Assembly: GCF_030269925.1 (NCBI RefSeq) | Contig: NC_085110.1 | Span: forward strand, 6,324,001 to 6,388,000 | Length of the DNA: 64,000 bases | From: Bombyx mori | Taxonomy: Eukaryota > Arthropoda > Insecta > Lepidoptera > Bombycidae | Direction of reading: 5' to 3' | Part shown: positions 10,770 through 19,902 of the stretch, in pieces | Layout: every line of letters starts with the position of its first letter | Position numbering within the stretch: the stretch's first letter is position 1 | The notes under the pieces: generated by a model | Databases searched by the model: none | What the model was told of the DNA's origin: nothing | What the model saw: the letters and a program-made list of their open reading frames with translations, nothing else | Program-made: the position numbers and the translations under genes

Positions 10770-10805
10770 TATAAAATGTATTCGCATTAACTGTCATATT
10801 CACAG
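10770..10805 (+). promoter_or_regulatory. Candidate core promoter, unit A
   Basis: TATAAAA at 10,770-10,776. About 28-30 bp downstream is an initiator-like tcatattcacag, which places a start site near 10,800. The candidate ATG is 20 nt further on, a normal spacing for an insect gene with a short leader. The TATA box is present in units B (36,017) and C (61,265). Confidence 0.4.
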
Positions 10806-10820
10806 ATAACGTTCAAAAAC

Positions 10821-10925
10821 ATGATCTCGCCGGCACTAAGCAGCCTTCAACCATATCGGCTTTCATCATTGATTGTTTTATTTGCTGTTATCGACTCCGT
10901 TTTGGTCTTACAAACAAAAACTGAA
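10821..10925 (+). CDS. Candidate first exon of a secreted or membrane protein, unit A
   Basis: An ATG opens exactly 35 codons (MISPALSSLQPYR, then a hydrophobic stretch, ending LQTKTE), followed at once by GTAAGT, a perfect metazoan 5' splice site in phase 0. Residues 14-24 form a hydrophobic core after an Arg, as in a signal peptide or signal anchor. A TATA box and initiator lie upstream. Against units B and C there are two substitutions (Pro4 to Leu, Leu14 to Ile) and no indel, although nearby non-coding DNA carries indels. No acceptor and second exon were identified and the family was not recognised. It could be a gene fragment carried in the unit or a chance match. Confidence 0.4.
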
Positions 10926-11379
10926 GTAAGTTGCTATCTTCGAGGTTAATAATAACGACCATGAACTACAATTATCCGAATCGGAATCAGGATTCTATGT
11001 GAATTACCTATATTTGTTTTCAAATTCTTGGAATCGTTTAGAATTGAATAAATTTTCTTAGAATGTTCATTTTTGTACCCTGTTTTCTTTTAAGTATTCC
11101 CTTATCGACACGCTCAATTAACTAAGGAGTCTTGTCAGATTTATGTCTTAATTGATTTCAACTATTCTCTCCAAAATTGTGAAATCATATCCTTTACTTC
11201 ATCATTTATATATCGTTTAGGAATGACCTAAACTACTTTTCTATTATTTTTATTTATTTTATTGCGTAGTATAAAGCGGATACTGGCGTCCATTATCACC
11301 ATGAGATGAATGTTGCTGTCCACCTTGAGACGTGAAAATGAAGTCTTAATAGTATTGTATAAATGTGGCCCCTTCAAGC
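10926..11379. other. AT-rich DNA after the candidate donor (also 36,173-36,626 and 61,421-61,874)
   Basis: AT-rich and intron-like, with no frame or mobile element. Most of it belongs to the tract that looks identical in all three units. Confidence 0.4.
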
Positions 11380-11690
11380 CAGAGCTTGACCGTTGTCCGT
11401 GTAGGTGAGCTCACGGGGCTCAAACCGGAGTGTTGCTAACACCAGCCCAAGCAAGGACAGTGCTTCGCAGAATCTGCGACCGGATCGGAAATGCGACCCA
11501 CTGAGAAGATCCGGCGAGAAACTCAGTGGGCTGTGCCTGTGGATTAATTCGCTCGTCGAGCCCTTCATCGCAAGCGACGGGTTCGGCGACAACGGTGACC
11601 GGTGCTTGTGGTACCTAAAAGCACTGTTAATGGATCAGGAGGATCCGTAATGACGTGTTTAGGGCAAATTTCCTGCTAATGTAAGAGTAA
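11380..11690 (-). mobile_element. 5'-truncated Jockey-like LINE 3' end, unit A
   Basis: Matches the 3' end of the full-length LINE at 19,665, in the same minus orientation. It has the stem-loop cccactgag (11,497-11,505) and ctcagtggg (11,522-11,530) around aagatccggcgagaaa. The stem differs from the full-length element by one base pair, changed on both sides. A dead 5'-truncated insertion of a related subfamily. Confidence 0.7.
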
Positions 11691-12203
11691 AAAAAACACA
11701 AACTCACGGGAAGAGATGTGGTGTTCTACCATAGGCCACAACACAGATTGTTTCCAATGATCGAAATAAATTTAGTTCAGACTAATAATTATCCGTTTAC
11801 TAGCTGAATACACGACTCGCTATGAAAGTTTAAAAGTTGTGTACCAATCATTCAAGCAATAGCTTTGTACAACGGTAATGCCATACCCGTAATCTTGTAA
11901 AATACGAACATAAATCAGTGATAAGGTCTTGTGGTATTGCGTGCATGTTGTTAATAGAATGCTGTGCGCAAAGCAGATCGCATCTATATAGCTTTACGGG
12001 GCTAGTTTAAAGATAAAACACGGCACTGCTCCAAGCATACTGATGATAAAATCGTGAAACGGCAGCCATTGTTTAGGTCGGGATTTTGAGGTCTGTTTTA
12101 AGTAGCCTTTGGTTCAGGCGATTCGATAAAGTTTCACTATTGAATTGTTTTTTCCACCTGATTTGATATTTTGACTTTTCTATGCATATTTTGATTTCCA
12201 AAC
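11691..12203. other. Unassigned unit DNA (also 36,938-37,450 and 62,171-62,670)
   Basis: No frame, RNA or mobile element recognised. In unit C this stretch carries several small indels relative to A and B. Confidence 0.4.
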
Positions 12204-12466
12204 AATAAATAAATAAATATTTACTAACAGTCACGCCACGTTAACTGGTCCAGTGATAAGTTCATAAAGAACTTGTGTTACAGGTACCAGATAACGGAAA
12301 TAAATGTAAGATTTTTATTATACACATACACATATTTAATATACATGCATAACCCTGGAAATGACATTTATATTTATCATACAAATATCTTCCCTTGGCG
12401 GGATTCGAACCCGCGACCCCCTTGTGTAGTGACCATGTCACTCTTCACCACACCAGACGGCAATAA
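12204..12466 (-). mobile_element. tRNA-derived SINE (not Bm1), unit A
   Basis: Read on the minus strand: a tRNA-like head with an A-box-like TGGTGTGGTG and a perfect B box GGTTCGAATCC (12,401-12,411), then an unrelated body, then a tail of TATTTATTTATT. The head-to-tail order and lack of a full cloverleaf indicate a SINE, not a tRNA gene. A distinct family from Bm1. Confidence 0.65.
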
Positions 12467-13424
12467 AAGCTCACACGCTTAATTTAAACTAACATGTCTC
12501 GCGTATCACGAAGCTCTTTTAATAAGATATGTCCTTAAATGTTTTATTTATTAATTTATGAATTCATTTTTTTTATTGAAGGTGCAAATGATTATTTCTT
12601 AACTGCTAAAATTCCCTAAGCAAAATTGCACCCTATTGTCTACTCAATACGTATCGCTCTAATCTGTAACAAAAGGAATACCGTAATCATTCCAGCTTAA
12701 TGATTCAGTTAACCCCGTCGAATGTCATTTAATTTTCAAGGGGGAAAGCTTACGTGCCAAGGCTTCGTTTTATCACGATCCAATTAAAGTATGTTGCACA
12801 ATAAACTGCAGGTAAGGTCGAATGAATTAGGTAAATTACTACAGTAGCCCTTAATGTAACGAGTATGCAAATCGTGGTGAATACTCCTTTTAATACAAAA
12901 GGCAGAGGACAAAGGTCGACTTATTTTAAATCTATCCAGAACTGTACCGTGTTTGGTTTGTTTCGATTAGATCAGAACAAAAGTAGCGAGCTTTTAGTGC
13001 TTATTAACAAATAATAGTAAATAGATAACTAGGAACTAATCGCGCACGGTCATCCTGCCCCAAATTAGGATTCCCTGTGTTATGTGTCCCAGCGACTGAC
13101 ATACATATTTATATACGTTTAAACATATAGGTACATATATAAATAGTAAACACCCAGACATAGAGCAAACAACAAACAAACAAACCTGAACAGGTTTGTT
13201 TGCAACCACACGAATGTTTGATGTGGGAATCGGCGCAACGATCAGGACCACTAACTGCATCAACGCATCAGTCAAAAAACAAGAACACAAAATAATAGGG
13301 GTTAAAGTATGAAATTACCGTTTTATTGTAATAGGTACTTCGAATTGATATAGAACCTTCATGGTTTCGGATTTTTAAATGAAACTTTTTTCAAATGGTA
13401 CCTATGAGGTTTTTCTTTTAAAAA
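12467..13424. other. Unassigned unit DNA before the mariner (also 37,714-38,671 and 62,937-63,898)
   Basis: About 0.95 kb. Around 13,070-13,270 there is a stretch with caaacaaacaaac and acaggtttgtttgc that looks like an old lepidopteran repeat, but no family can be assigned. tatgaaattaccgttttatt at 13,308 may belong to the 5' end of the mariner. Confidence 0.35.
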
Positions 13425-13475
13425 ATGTGCAACATTCGATTATCGACTCAGTTTTTTTTTATTCAGCCTAGTACT

Positions 13476-14460
13476 TCGAAAATTCGAGTGGTTTTTGACT
13501 ACGAGTTCCGGCGCGAAACTAACGCTGCAGAAACAGCTCGCAACATCAATGTTGCGTTTGGAGAAGGGACTGCTAATGAACGCACCGTGCTATTTTGGTT
13601 TAAACGGTTTCGTGATAGAAATTTTGATTTAAAGAACGAACCACGTGGAAGACCGCTTGCACATGTGAATAACAATGAATTGAAAGAGATGGTGAAAGCC
13701 GATTCGTGCCAAACTACCCAAGAATTAACGGCATGGCTTAACGTTACCTTACCAACAATATTGACTCATTTGCGTCAAATCAATAAAATAAAAAAATATG
13801 AGAAATGGGTGCCTCATGATTTGACTAATCTGCAGAAAGAAAAGCGTGTTGAAACTTGTGTTGCCTTGTTGAATCGATACAGAAATGAAGGTATATTGGA
13901 TCGAATTGTGACATGTGATAAAAAGTGGATTCTTTACGATAACCGTAAGCGAAATATGCGATGGCTAATCCCAGGTCAAACGCCACAACAATGCCCTAAA
14001 GCAAAGCTGACCAATAAAATGGTAATGGTAACTGTTTGGTGGTCTCAGCATGGTGTTATTCACTATAGCATTTTCTGATCTGGTCAAGTAATAGCGGCAG
14101 ATGTCTACTGTGTCAAACTACAAACAATGATAGCAAAACTTCCAGTGAAACAGCCCCGACTCATGAATCGATCTTCACCATGATTGCTCCATGATAACGC
14201 AAGACCTCATATAGCACGAGAAACCGTTTTACCTTTACAGGAACTGCAATTAGAAACCATTCGTCACCCTCCGTATTCGCCAGACCTTGCTCCAACGGAC
14301 TACAATTTTTTTCGTGATTTGGACAATTTTCTACGTGATAAAAAGTTTCCTTCTCAGGAGGCAGTACAAGAAGCTTTCACATAGTTTGTAGAATCTAGAT
14401 CATTATAGTTCTATCGCAAAGGCATAAATACCTTACTATTAGATGGCAGTAATGTATAGA
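13476..14460 (+). pseudogene. Mariner transposase gene, broken, unit A
   Basis: Cut-and-paste transposase of the mariner family. The frame contains SKIRVVFDYEF, a helix-turn-helix region (ETARNINVAFGEG, FWFKRF), the linker motif WVPHDL, and the catalytic triad: Asp at 13,917 (VTCDKKWI), Asp at 14,193 (LLHDNARPH) and Asp at 14,298 (SPDLAPTDYNFF). There are 34 residues between the last two, so the D,D34D class. It is disabled by in-frame stops at 14,076-14,078, just before the second Asp motif, and at 14,382-14,384. It also lacks the native ATG: about 17-20 bp covering it are deleted compared with unit C. An upstream ATG at 13,425 is probably spurious. Confidence 0.88.
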
Positions 14461-14958
14461 TAATAATGGTACATATTTTGATTAAATAAATATGTTTAAT
14501 TAAAATTAAATGGCTTCGCGTTTCTTATTCGGAAAATAAAATCTGAATTATGTCCATGACCCGCGAAAACTAAATATCAACTAAGATACCATCATGTTTG
14601 TTCAGTTTTTATAATCAAAGCCAATTTAATATTAGCATACAACGTAATTTTTACTGATCACGCAATGAGTGAGTGACATCTGAAAATTTTCGATCAATTA
14701 ACTTATTAGTGTGCATAATTACGTGCCCTTAATAGAGTTAACATGACCCTGCACTGCTGTAGTAATAACGTACGGTTAACTAATGTCCGTGGTCATAAGC
14801 CTCGTTAGCATGAATAAATATTCATTAGCGTCACCGAGCAAGATTAATGAAGCTACACCTGTCTAGGGGTATTTTAGACCCTTGAGCAGACCGCGTTGTC
14901 TTGCGTTGTCTCGTGTTGTAGCAGATAGTCGAGATGACGCTCTGTATTTTTGTTACAA
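14461..14958. other. Unassigned unit DNA (also 39,708-40,205)
   Basis: No gene or element recognised. The 3' end of the mariner probably falls within the first 100 bp, but no clear terminal inverted repeat pair was found. Confidence 0.35.
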
Positions 14959-15248
14959 TCTATATATATAAAAATCAGTTGCTGTTCGTTAGTCTCGCTA
15001 AAACTCAAGAACGGCTGGACTGATTTGGCTAATTTTGGTCTTGAATTACTTGTAGAAGTCCAGAGAAGGTTTAAAAGGTAGATAAATATGAAAATGGTCG
15101 GAATTAAATAAAAATAAGAATTTTATTTTTCCTTTGATGTGTCCCCCGTCGGACGGATTCCTTTTGTTTGTTTTAAGTTTATTTTATACAAAAGTTTAGG
15201 TCTTTTATTTATCGATTGAGGCACTACGAAGTCTGCCGGGTCATCTAG
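14959..15248 (+). mobile_element. Helitron-like element, TCTATATATA family, copy 2, unit A
   Basis: TCTATATATA start after A, GGGTCATCTAG end before T. Same family and orientation as 9,158 and 16,126. Confidence 0.6.
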
Positions 15249-15479
15249 TGGTACAATATTTGTAGCGTATACGCAGAGCTCTGTGGCGAAGTGATAACTG
15301 TGGTTCGCATACGTAGCGTGACTATCGTAGATAGATGTGAAATTGAAGTTTCAATTGCGTTGGAATAACGCCTACTTTGCCCTTGAAATTGGAATTCAGA
15401 ATTCGTTTTGAACTGAAATAGGTAGGATAGTGATGTTACCTTGTAAGAGCTCACAAAACGTAGCAGTCTGTAAGAACAT

Positions 15480-15626
15480 ATATGTAACTATATTGAGACC
15501 TTAGAACTTATATCTCAAGGTGGTGGCGCATTTACGTTGTAAATGTCTATGAGCTCCAGTAACCACTTTACACCAGATGGGCTATGAGCCCGTCCACAGA
15601 TATAAGCAATAAATAAAAAAAACATA
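15480..15626 (+). mobile_element. Bm1-type SINE 3' end, plus strand, unit A
   Basis: Contains gagaccttagaacttatatc, ggcgcatttacgttgta and gagcccgtccac, ending in ataagcaataaataaaaaaa: the 3' part of a Bm1-type SINE in plus orientation. The 5' side is degraded. Confidence 0.7.
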
Positions 15627-16125
15627 TTTAACGTGATATAAATGAACGAAGAATATTAGGACGATTCTCAAACTATAGACGATCGACAAGGACGTAACTA
15701 AAGTAGCTCATTACGCGCATATCCCGATATTCTCATTTAATAGTCTAAGAGAGTATTGCCATGTAAGATCCTGTAGCCACATAGATAGAAGTGAAAGTCA
15801 ATTTAAACTTTGACAGCATTTAATATCGAACGATTTAAATTTTATGTACGTCGACCTCGGTATTCCTCAAAATTACTTCTCATTCAATATTCTCCGACGA
15901 ATCGGGACGAAACATTTTAATAATAGGCATCGCGATATTGAGTTCATAATGTTCGCGAAGCTGATAAACTGACAAAATTCCTGAGGAAACTTGGAATGAC
16001 ACCTTTACAGGAGATGAATAGCTTCGAAAGCAACGTTTTGAAGTCAAATAATGACAACTTCGAAGGTTTCGACTGGAAAACTTGGTTACGCTTGAACTGT
16101 TTTGCTATTTTTTTAATTATAAGAA
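15627..16125. other. Unassigned unit DNA (also 40,874-41,372)
   Basis: No element recognised. The short frame beginning at 15,996 runs into the Helitron-like element and is not credible as a gene. Confidence 0.35.
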
Positions 16126-16412
16126 TCTATATATATAAAAATGAATTGCTGTTCGTTAGTCTCGCTAAACCTCGAGAACGGCAGGACCGATTTGGCTAAT
16201 TTTGGTCTTGAATTATTTGTGGAGGTCCAGAGAAGGTTTAAAAGGTAGATAGATAAATATTAAAATGGTCCAAGTTAAATAAAAATAACAATTTTGTGTT
16301 TCCTTTGGTGCCACGCCAGTCGGACGTTTGTTTGTTTTAAGTTTATTTTATACAAAATTTTAGGTTTTTTATTAATCGATTGAAGCACTACGAAGTCTGT
16401 CGGGTCAGCTAG
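16126..16412 (+). mobile_element. Helitron-like element, TCTATATATA family, copy 3, unit A
   Basis: TCTATATATA start after A, GGGTCAGCTAG end before T. Slightly diverged interior. Confidence 0.6.
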
Positions 16413-16689
16413 TAGGTATAATATAAATGTATATGAAAATGTTTTAACGGAATAACAAAACGAAAGAATACATTTCCTTGAAATTATTAATCGTTTGCCA
16501 ACAAAAGTGAAGTTGGACTAACGCTCACTGTATGGCTTTTCTTCTCAGTCGTTTGCACTCTTGAATCTTGAGGACTCGTGGTCACCAGTTCGGGCGGTGG
16601 TGTGCTTCACAAGACGTCACCATTCCTCGCGTACCTCGGGCCTTCTTGTGTATTCACTGTATGGCAAAAACATATTTTAAATGACTCTA

Positions 16690-16812
16690 CTTTATGCAGG
16701 CAGCGGCTTTGCTCCGCTCCCGGCATTGCTGAAGTCCATGGGCGACGGTTACCACTTACCATCAGGTGGGCCGTACGCTCGTCTGCCTACTAATGCAATA
16801 AAAAAAAATTTA
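16690..16812 (+). mobile_element. Lepidopteran non-LTR/SINE 3' tail, unit A
   Basis: ggctttgctccgctcccggc, attgctgaagtccatgggcg and catcaggtgggccgtacgct, then tctgcctactaatgcaataaaaaaaa. This is a widespread lepidopteran retroelement 3' end with a poly-A tail. Coding parts are absent. Confidence 0.65.
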
Positions 16813-17691
16813 AAAATAAAAAAAAAACTCGCGTACCATCTGCATTAATGGTACTTACTGTATCAAACCAAAAAAACCTTGACGTGCAAAGTCGCGGAAG
16901 CACACGTATCACAGACATTGAATTTACGATTAAATTGGATAGGAAAACACTGGAATTCATGTCCAATTAGGCCCCGGACGATTAATTTACATAATAGGAA
17001 GACTGGAATAAAATAATTCCTCTTAAGTCTACTTGTCTGTAGCACTTAACGGCAGTTTTTGTGTAATAAATCCTATAACTAGAGAAATAAATCTTAGAAT
17101 TGATTGTGTAATTTCTTACAATGCTCTTCGAATGGTTAACTTTTTCCTTTTAAAAGGAAATCGTTAATGCTCTGATATCTTTTAAAAATAGAAAACCTTC
17201 AGATAAAAGAATTTAGATAAGTTTTGAGGAAACAATTTATTTTAAGTGATTCTATATTTAAACAGTATACAGATGTATTTCTGTTTCGGAAGGCACAATT
17301 TAATGGAATATAAAAACGGTAAGCTCAGCAACGGCAAGCTCAGTAATTTAGTTGTTGTTTTTTAACGGATCTATGCGAGATGTGATAATGGTAAAAAGGA
17401 TTCAACAAAACTGGATATGAGGAGAGAGTGCGAGTTAAACGGGAAGAGTAAAAAAATAGTTTTATTAAATTTAACACAGACTAAGTGTGTTGTGAGTTTG
17501 TTCAAACGCTTAAGCGAAACAAAAAGACTGAAACTTTGGCAAAGCATTGAATCTTTAATGGATCATTTTCAGTAAATATTAAACTTGTATGACACGCCTT
17601 AACATTCTACGTGTGTATGTATATATTTGTTGATGTAGAACACTAACCACCACCTTAATTCCCACTTATATATGACATATCTTATATATCA
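16813..17691. other. Unassigned AT-rich unit DNA (also 42,060-42,938)
   Basis: No gene or element recognised. Contains a short direct repeat, gtaagctcagcaacg/gcaagctcagtaa, near 17,320. Confidence 0.35.
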
Positions 17692-18140
17692 TCATATATT
17701 AATACGTGAAGCAAAAACTTTGTATCCCTTTTTACGAAAATTGCGCGGACGGAGGAGTATGAAATTTTCCACACTTATAGAGATTATAGAGAAGAAGTAC
17801 ACAATGCTAATATTTTTTTTAAATAATGCATAAAAAATACATTAAATCAATAAAGAAAACATTACACACACTACATACCATGTATTTGACACACACACGC
17901 ATGCATACTATTTATTTATTGTCAAACTATGCTTTGCAGTCTGTCAGTTATAGTATGTCAAATTGAGAATAGATTAAATAATATTGTTTTCTCTTTATTA
18001 ATATTTGTCTAAAGTGTAGTCTTGACTAAATTTGTGATTAAAGAAGTCTATTAGTCCTTGACAATAGAATCATAATAGTGTACAAACTTATTTTCCATAG
18101 GTAAGTTATAGTCGAATTTCGACTAACAGGTCACCACTAG
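17692..18140 (+). mobile_element. Helitron-like non-autonomous element with 3' hairpin, unit A
   Basis: Starts TCATATATTAATACGTGAAG and ends CACCACTAG before T. Fourteen to eighteen bases upstream of the end is the near-perfect hairpin agtcgaa-t-ttcgact, in the position expected for a Helitron terminator. About 450 bp, with no coding capacity. The exact 5' base could shift by three (a second TC at 17,689). Confidence 0.68.
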
Positions 18141-18675
18141 TCTTAACAAATACAACAACAACAACAGATATTGTTGAGAAAATATTTACCAAACATATTT
18201 ACGTGAGCGAATATTACCCGGGATCACGTATCACGCGTCTAAGCGTTAAATCGTAACTTGTCCGGGTATTCGCGTCAGTTTTGATTACGAGTGCAGATGA
18301 CGTTTATGACATCTTGAACTTGTGACGTTTACGAGGGCGCGCTCGTTTGATGAGACACGCGAAGCTAGATACCGTACCTACATAATAGTTTAGATTTGTT
18401 TCTTTCAATTGGGTTCACGTGTGTGCAGCTAATTCTATGTTTGTTTATCGCTATTGTTCGCAAGGAATGCACGCAAAATTGTAAATTAGTTAAGAAATCG
18501 TTGAAAGTTCGATGATAGAGCAGATTGTGTTAGCAATTTCGGATATTCGGATGTATTTCGGCACGCGATCTATCTATAAAAGAATAACGTAGTTTCTTTA
18601 GCTCTTAACTTTACTTATTAATTTTAACGAAAAAACATTTCTAGAGTGTAACTCAGATCAGCTTAATAAATTATA
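18141..18675. other. Segment between Helitron-like elements (also 43,388-43,922)
   Basis: Not a recognised transposon. At 18,210-18,420 it is less AT-rich, with half-CRE motifs (tgacgt at 18,298 and 18,323) and an E-box (cacgtg near 18,416). It could be regulatory, but no transcript start or exon is evident. Confidence 0.3.
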
Positions 18676-19170
18676 TCTATACTAATATTATAAAGCTGAA
18701 GAGTTTGTTTGTTTGAACGCGCTAATCTCAGGAGTCACTAGTCCGATTTGAAAAATTCTTTAATTTTTAGATAGCCCATTTATTGAGGAAGGCTATATAA
18801 CATCACGCTAAATCAATACAAACGGAACACCAATAAATAATGTTTCAAAATCGGGGTTTTTTTTCCCTTTTGAGAGCTTCTGTTGTATGCGCTGCAGAAA
18901 CGGTAAGTTTCGCTAAAATAATGTATGAATTATCAGAATCGGTTCAAGCATTCTCGAGAAATCGGTGAACATTACACAGATAAAAAATGGTGGTCGAATT
19001 GATAGCGTCCTCTTTTAAAGTCGGTTTAAAAGTGATTTTGGTTAAATAGCTCCTTAACATTCTAATATTCAAAAATATTTTTACTTTCTACGTAAATGAA
19101 GTCGCGGGTAAAATTTAGCGTTATGACAAAGTAACTATTCCACGCGGACGAAATCGCGGGCAAAAGCTAG
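18676..19170 (+). mobile_element. Helitron-like non-autonomous element, TCTATACTAATATTATAAAG family, unit A
   Basis: Starts TCTATACTAATATTATAAAG after A and ends GCAAAAGCTAG before T, with the palindrome cgcggacgaaatcgcg just upstream as a 3' hairpin. This is a very common lepidopteran Helitron-type element. About 495 bp, non-coding. Confidence 0.75.
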
Positions 19171-19654
19171 TATTTATATAATCGTTTCTTAAAATTACTA
19201 TGTTACTATTAATGAGCTCTGCTATTAAAAATATCAGAAATTCAAATGCACCAAATAAATAAAAAGATAGCGCCGTCGGCTTATGTCGAGAGCTTAATAA
19301 ATATGAAATCCATTTGAATAACGACTTAATGACAAGCAGCGCGCGAATTCAGTATGAAAAATGTTTTCGTTTCATTCGCCCGTCATGCAGCTTTCACATA
19401 CCAATACAATTTACACACAAACTTGACCCTTAACGTTGAGAAAGTTCTTAAATGTACCATGAAAGTTAAAATGACCATTAACGTGAAATCGTTAAGAATC
19501 CCCTCTTGAAAGGTATCCTAGGAGAGTGGGGTTTACCACGCGGCCATATTCATTGTTGAAGCACACATTAACCTTTACTATTACTTCAACTTTTGTCGTA
19601 TCTAAATTTGTAGAATTTTAAGTCAATGGCCCCTATCTATATTGCAGTATCAAA
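19171..19654. other. Unassigned unit DNA (also 44,418-44,901)
   Basis: No gene or element recognised. The last ten bases before the LINE are its target-site duplication. Confidence 0.4.
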
Positions 19655-19664
19655 ACTTAACTGC
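19655..19664. repeat. Target-site duplication, left, LINE unit A
   Basis: acttaactgc, identical to 24,746-24,755; with the next T it may be 11 bp. Confidence 0.8.
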
Positions 19665-19856
19665 TTTTTTTTTTATGATTGAGAGATTACTGGTGGCCCG
19701 AAGGCCTTTCCAGTTTCACCAGGACAGGTGGGCGAGCAAAGGCTCAGCCAGGAGGGGTGGGATTTGCTAACAGCTGCCCGAGCGCCTCCGAAGGAGACCT
19801 AACAACTCAAGAGCAATTGCTTCGCGAATGAATCTACTACCGGATCGGAATCGCGA

Positions 19857-19890
19857 CCCGCTGAGAAGATCCGGCGAGAAACTCAGCGGG
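19857..19890 (-). ncRNA. 3' stem-loop of the LINE RNA, unit A
   Basis: Nine-base-pair stem cccgctgag/ctcagcggg around a 16-nt loop, starting 12 nt after the ORF2 stop codon. Related LINE fragments at 11,497, 25,034 and 27,851 keep the fold, one of them with a compensatory base-pair change. Possibly the structure that the LINE's reverse transcriptase recognises on its own RNA; function inferred. Confidence 0.6.
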
Positions 19891-19902
19891 CTGATGCATG
19901 GG

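Noticed and set aside
12380..12466. A tRNA gene on the minus strand
   Set aside because: The B box is perfect, but no complete cloverleaf is evident, and the sequence continues into a body and a TATTTATT tail as in a SINE. The copies occur only as part of the unit.
13036..13290. A minus-strand 84-codon membrane protein
   Set aside because: The region is repeat-like (caaacaaacaaac, tttgtttgc) and the frame differs in unit C by indels near its ends. No protein family was recognised.
13300..14520. Terminal inverted repeats of the mariner
   Set aside because: tatgaaattaccgtttt at the 5' side and the sequence around 14,510-14,535 are only weakly complementary by eye, so exact ends could not be supported.
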